64,000 nt of DNA from Streptomyces sp. NL15-2K (lineage in GTDB: Bacteria; Actinomycetota; Actinomycetes; Streptomycetales; Streptomycetaceae): assembly GCF_030551255.1 (NCBI RefSeq), contig NZ_CP130630.1, positions 9,795,001 to 9,859,000 on the forward strand, read 5' to 3'. Position 1 is the stretch's first letter. Each line of letters opens with the position of its first letter. The notes below the pieces were generated by a model. It saw nothing but the letters and a program-made list of their open reading frames with translations, was not told the origin of the DNA and ran no database searches. This document shows, in pieces, positions 60,955 through 64,000 of this stretch. Made by a program: the position numbers and the translations under genes.

Positions 60955-61989
60955 TCACAGTGCCGTCCGTGAGGGCAGGCCGTAGGCCCGTATGCGGCCG
61001 TCGCGGTGGGCGGCGATCAGCAGGTGCGGTCCGGCCCAGGCCAGCGCGGCGACCGCCGAGTGGACGTCGTCCAGCGTGCGCACTGGCCGTAGTCGGTTGG
61101 CGGGCTGTCCGGCGGTGGCGTGCCACAGGGCTACGGTTCCGTCGTGGCCGCCGCTGGCGAGGTGTCCGGCGGGGCCCGGCCGCCAGGCGAGCGCGGTGAT
61201 CGTCTCGTGGCAGCGCAGTTGGCGCGGGGCGGTGCCGGCGGGGCCCTTGCCGGAGAAGTCCCAGACCGTCAGGTCGGGGGCGCCGTCGGCGGCGAGCCAG
61301 CGGCCGGTGTCGTCGAAGGCGAGGCGGGAGACCTTCTCCGGGTAGCCGGACATGGTCAGTTCGCTGCCGTCGCGGGTGCGCCAGATGTGGATGGAGGCGT
61401 CCTGGTTGCCGCTGCAGATCCACTTCTCGGTCGGGGCGACGGCGAGCGCGAGGTGCGAGCCGATGTAGGGGTAGGTGACGACAGGCTGGGCAGTGTGGCG
61501 CTCGTGGCCGCGCACCGCCCCGTACGCGGCCACGGCCAGCCGCCGTCCCCGGCGCAGCCAGGCCAGGTCGGTGACGGTGGACGCGGCGGGCTCCGTTCGC
61601 CACAACTCGTCGCCGTCCGCGTCGAGTACGAGCGCCATGCGTCCGGAGGCGACCGCGACTCGCTCGTCGTTGGCCCAGGCTGCGGCGGAGGACCAGGCGC
61701 CGGATTCGCGTACGACGGTGCGGCCGTCCGAGCGCCGCCATAGCGCGTACCCCATCGGTCCGGTGACCGCCAAGTGACCGGCAGCTGGGGATAGTCGCAC
61801 CTTCAGGGTGCCGCCGGGCAGGTCGAGTGCTCCTGTCTCGGCGCCCATGGCGGCATCGAGGACTCGTACCGTGCCCTCGGCCCCGGCGACGGCCACGAGG
61901 TCGCCGCGTGCGCTGAGCGCGACGGGTGCGTCGTCGATGGTGATCTCCCAGGCGAGGGTCAGTGCCTGGTCGGGGGCGGTGATGCTCAC
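60955..61989 (-). CDS. WD40-repeat protein, 344 aa
   Basis: GTG 61989 overlaps the cobW stop (GTGA), fixing the start and showing coupling. It has about seven beta-propeller repeats with WD-type ends: [80 protein letters not shown]. No enzymatic domain and no signal peptide. Its position at the end of a zinc-type operon suggests a scaffold for the CobW protein or a zinc-responsive partner. That role is inference. Confidence 0.85.
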   Translation of the reverse strand: MSITAPDQALTLAWEITIDDAPVALSARGDLVAVAGAEGTVRVLDAAMGAETGALDLPGGTLKVRLSPAAGHLAVTGPMGYALWRRSDGRTVVRESGAWSSAAAWANDERVAVASGRMALVLDADGDELWRTEPAASTVTDLAWLRRGRRLAVAAYGAVRGHERHTAQPVVTYPYIGSHLALAVAPTEKWICSGNQDASIHIWRTRDGSELTMSGYPEKVSRLAFDDTGRWLAADGAPDLTVWDFSGKGPAGTAPRQLRCHETITALAWRPGPAGHLASGGHDGTVALWHATAGQPANRLRPVRTLDDVHSAVAALAWAGPHLLIAAHRDGRIRAYGLPSRTAL

Positions 61990-63017
61990 GCGGCGGCTCC
62001 CGCGGTGGCCAGGCAGTCGGCGAAGCCGCGCTCCAGTTCGTCGCGGTCGAGGTTGCGGCCGATGAAGACCAGCCGGTTGCGGCGGGGTTCGTCGGCCCGC
62101 CACGGGGCGCCCTCCTCGCCCATCAGCAGCATGTGGACGCCCTGGAAGACGTACTGCCTGCTGGAACCGGCGATGGCGAGGATGCCCTTGGAGCGGAAGA
62201 TGTCGGCGCCCTTGGTGCGCAGCAGGGTGCCGAGCCAGGCGTTGAGGCGGCGGTCGTCGACCTCGCCGTCGAGTTCGATGCCGACGGAGGTGACGGTGGT
62301 GTCGTGCTGGTGCTCGGTCTCGGTGAGGAAGGACGGGTCGTCCTTGAGAACCCGGTCCAGGTCGAAGGCGCCGACGTCGAGGATCTGCTTCAGATCGACC
62401 TCGGCGTTGCGGGCGCGCAGGATCTGCACCGGGGCGTTGATCGCCTTCACCCGCGCCTCGACCTCGGCGAGGGTCGCCTCGTCGGCCAGGTCGGTCTTGT
62501 TGAGCACGATGCGGTCGGCGAAGGCGACCTGCTCGACGGCCTCGTTCTCCACGCCCTCGGGCTTGACCTCGTCCAGGTGCTGGAGGACGTGGGCGGCGTC
62601 GACGAGGGTGACGATGGCGTCCAGGCGCAGCTGGGCGGCGATCTCGTCGTCCATGAAGAAGGTCTGGGCGACGGGCGCGGGGTCGGCGAGGCCCGTGGTC
62701 TCGATGAGGATGTGGTCGAACTTCTCGCGGCGGCGCATCAGGGCGCCCAGGATGCGGATGAGGTCTCCTCGGACGGTGCAGCAGATGCAGCCGTTGTTCA
62801 TCTCGAAGATCTCTTCCTCGGAGTCGAGGACGAGGGCGTCGTCGATGCCGATCTCGCCGAACTCGTTCTCGATCACGGCGATCCTGAGGCCGTGGTGTTC
62901 GGTGAGGATCCGGTTGAGCAGAGTGGTCTTGCCGGAGCCGAGGAAGCCGGTCAGGACGGTGACGGGTACTCGCTTGTCGACTTGTGCGCCCGCCGGCGTC
63001 GCTTCGGTGGTCGTCAT
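61986..63017 (-). CDS. CobW/COG0523-family GTPase, zinc metallochaperone candidate, 343 aa
   Basis: G3E GTPase with Walker [10 protein letters not shown] (24-32), the COG0523 metal motif GCICC (76-80), [10 protein letters not shown], and the base motif NKTD (173-176). The C-terminal CobW domain includes [20 protein letters not shown] and an Arg-rich [18 protein letters not shown] His-rich segment (TEHQHDTT) may bind metal. In Zur-controlled operons such proteins deliver zinc under starvation. The operon behind zur and a Zur-box-like site support that role over cobalamin synthesis. Confidence 0.9.
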   Translation of the reverse strand: MTTTEATPAGAQVDKRVPVTVLTGFLGSGKTTLLNRILTEHHGLRIAVIENEFGEIGIDDALVLDSEEEIFEMNNGCICCTVRGDLIRILGALMRRREKFDHILIETTGLADPAPVAQTFFMDDEIAAQLRLDAIVTLVDAAHVLQHLDEVKPEGVENEAVEQVAFADRIVLNKTDLADEATLAEVEARVKAINAPVQILRARNAEVDLKQILDVGAFDLDRVLKDDPSFLTETEHQHDTTVTSVGIELDGEVDDRRLNAWLGTLLRTKGADIFRSKGILAIAGSSRQYVFQGVHMLLMGEEGAPWRADEPRRNRLVFIGRNLDRDELERGFADCLATAGAAA

Positions 63018-63022
63018 CAGGG

Positions 63023-63304
63023 TCAGGCTCCTTCGGGTGTGGTGGTGAGCAGGGCGGCCTTGAGGTCGTCCTCGGTGATCTCGTCGGTGGGCTGGTGCAG
63101 GGTCCAGCGGCGGGGCGGTCCGTTCATGGGGAGCACGCCGACGACCGTCTCCAGGGGCGGGCAGCCCGGTTCGGTGCAGGTGAGCTGGCGAATCACGACG
63201 GCGGTGTCGTCGTCGAGGTCCAGCACAGCGCGCACGATCTCCTTCAGCTCGCGCAGGTGCGGGCTCGGTGCGGCGGGGTTTCCTGGCCCGAATCCCAGGG
63301 GCAT
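63023..63304 (-). CDS. Small conserved protein of the zur-cobW operon, 93 aa
   Basis: ATG 63304 lies 14 bases after the zur stop. The product [20 protein letters not shown] contains [20 protein letters not shown], with a CxxxxC pair, and ends [18 protein letters not shown] associate this small family with CobW genes in actinobacteria but know no activity. The cysteines could bind zinc. Confidence 0.75.
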   Translation of the reverse strand: MPLGFGPGNPAAPSPHLRELKEIVRAVLDLDDDTAVVIRQLTCTEPGCPPLETVVGVLPMNGPPRRWTLHQPTDEITEDDLKAALLTTTPEGA

Positions 63305-63318
63305 GTCGGCACCTCTCC

Positions 63319-63729
63319 TCAATCGGTGGCGGGTTGGCAGTCGGCGCAGACGCCGGTGAGTTCGACGGTGTGCTCTACCGCGGCGAATCCGGAGTCGGAG
63401 GCGATCCGCCCGGCCCACTCCTCGACGACCTCGGAGTCCACTGGCCGACTGCTGCCGCAGGCGCGGCAGATGAGGTAGTGGCGGTGGCCGTCGCCTGGCC
63501 GCCACCGGTACAGCCGTTCACCGGCGCCAGCTTGGACGACGTCGACCGCGTCCGCGGCCTCCAGGTCCCGCAGTCCTCGGTACACGGTGGTCAGCCCGAT
63601 CCGTGTGCCGTCGGTGGTCATGCGTGCGTGCAGATCCTGAGCGGAGACGAAGTCGCGGCAGTTCGCCAAGGCTTCCAGAAGGGCCGACCGCTGCCGGGTG
63701 GGCCGCTGTTGGGTCGTCGGGTCGCTCAC
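63319..63729 (-). CDS. zur: Fur-family regulator, probably Zur, 136 aa
   Basis: GTG 63729 follows AGGAGG at ideal spacing. The N-terminal winged helix ([40 protein letters not shown]) binds DNA. The dimer domain has [20 protein letters not shown] with CxxC, and a second pair in LTGVCADCQ: the structural zinc Cys4 site and regulatory His of Zur proteins. The CobW neighbour argues for zinc rather than iron. It likely represses its own operon. Confidence 0.85.
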   Translation of the reverse strand: MSDPTTQQRPTRQRSALLEALANCRDFVSAQDLHARMTTDGTRIGLTTVYRGLRDLEAADAVDVVQAGAGERLYRWRPGDGHRHYLICRACGSSRPVDSEVVEEWAGRIASDSGFAAVEHTVELTGVCADCQPATD

Positions 63730-63760
63730 ACCAACCTCCTAGTGCCGTACCCGAATCAGA

Positions 63761-63775
63761 TGAAAATGAAATCCA
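63761..63775 (-). promoter_or_regulatory. Zur-box-like operator upstream of zur
   Basis: TGAAAATGAAATCCA matches 12 of 15 positions of the Streptomyces Zur palindrome TGAAAATGATTTTCA (recalled). It lies 32 bases upstream of the zur start, where repression would block the operon promoter. Confidence 0.6.
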
Positions 63776-64000
63776 TAACCATATGAACGTTAGCTCATGT
63801 ATGGGTGGGTGCGCTAGTCAAAGTGGGTGCGCCCCGCTGATCAGGAGGTTCTCGTCGACCTGTTTCTCATGGGCGGCTGGTGGCAGGGCTTCCGTCAGCC
63901 GAGCAGTAGTAGGTGGCTAAGCGTGCGCTTCTCGGGCAGAGGGCCGGGGTGGATGAGGGTTGGTACGGAGTGGGAGTGCCGGTCGGGCCGCGTGGTCCTC
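63776..64000. other. Window end, no gene recognised
   Basis: About 225 bases without a supported gene. It probably contains the zur promoter and the divergent upstream region of whatever follows the window. Confidence 0.4.

Noticed and set aside
62005..63359. Two long plus-strand frames over cobW
   Set aside because: Antisense shadows; the CobW motifs on the minus strand are unambiguous.

Overview
The window looks like Streptomyces DNA or that of a close relative. It is high in GC, its coding sequences use GTG and TTG starts freely, and many genes overlap at ATGA or GTGA. The right end carries a typical streptomycete zur-cobW type operon. No rRNA, tRNA or CRISPR array was seen. Most of the window is an accessory region of defence-type genes, insertion sequences and debris of integrative elements.

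Layout. 1-3.3 kb: the end of a phosphotransferase gene, relics (kinase P-loop fragment, palindrome), an internally deleted tyrosine integrase, an HNH endonuclease and a 36-codon stub of pcaD. 3.3-10.8 kb: a long hypothetical gene split by an IS1182-type element, then a four-gene operon on the minus strand. In that operon a small helical protein with a C-terminal amyloid-like motif precedes a STAND/NLR ATPase carrying the matching N-terminal motif. 11-14 kb: a HEPN-type RNase candidate and relics. 14.2-24 kb: two large nuclease-STAND proteins. The first is split by an IS481 element; the second is an intact Avs-like protein of about 1,670 residues. 24.4-31.5 kb: a complete IS110 transposase gene, a PD-(D/E)XK protein, an HNH gene coupled to an unknown partner, a small membrane protein, and an IS5-type element. 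31.7-37.3 kb: trypco2 plus a trypsin-STAND-TPR protein. 37.4-42.8 kb: a giant GHKL ATPase-DUF3883 protein. 43-46.6 kb: resolvase relic, a possible nuclease, an excisionase, a DUF6308 protein, and a repeat array with a strong hairpin. 46.6-58 kb: a transposon-dense zone with an NF041680-type IS, a deletion derivative of an IS5-type element, a secreted Ig-like protein, a second IS5-type copy carrying a group II intron inside its transposase gene, and an IS110 element split by an ISAzo13 element. 58-60.5 kb: an esterase, a phosphotransferase and a truncated NTP pyrophosphatase. 60.9-63.8 kb: zur, a small conserved gene, a CobW-family GTPase and a WD40 protein as one minus-strand operon behind a Zur-box-like sequence.

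How it fits together. I read the centre as a defence island with at least five independent sensor-effector candidates: the amyloid-NLR operon, two nuclease-STAND proteins, trypsin-STAND with trypco2, and GHKL-DUF3883. Several standalone nuclease candidates (HEPN, PD-(D/E)XK, HNH) lie among them. Repeated insertion is still eroding the island. Four insertions can be undone on paper to restore an open frame: IS1182 at CTAG, IS481 at CCTAGG, ISAzo13 at CCCGG, and the group II intron. The zur operon marks a return to conserved housekeeping-type DNA. Function calls rest on motifs seen in the translations and on recalled family patterns; no database search was run.
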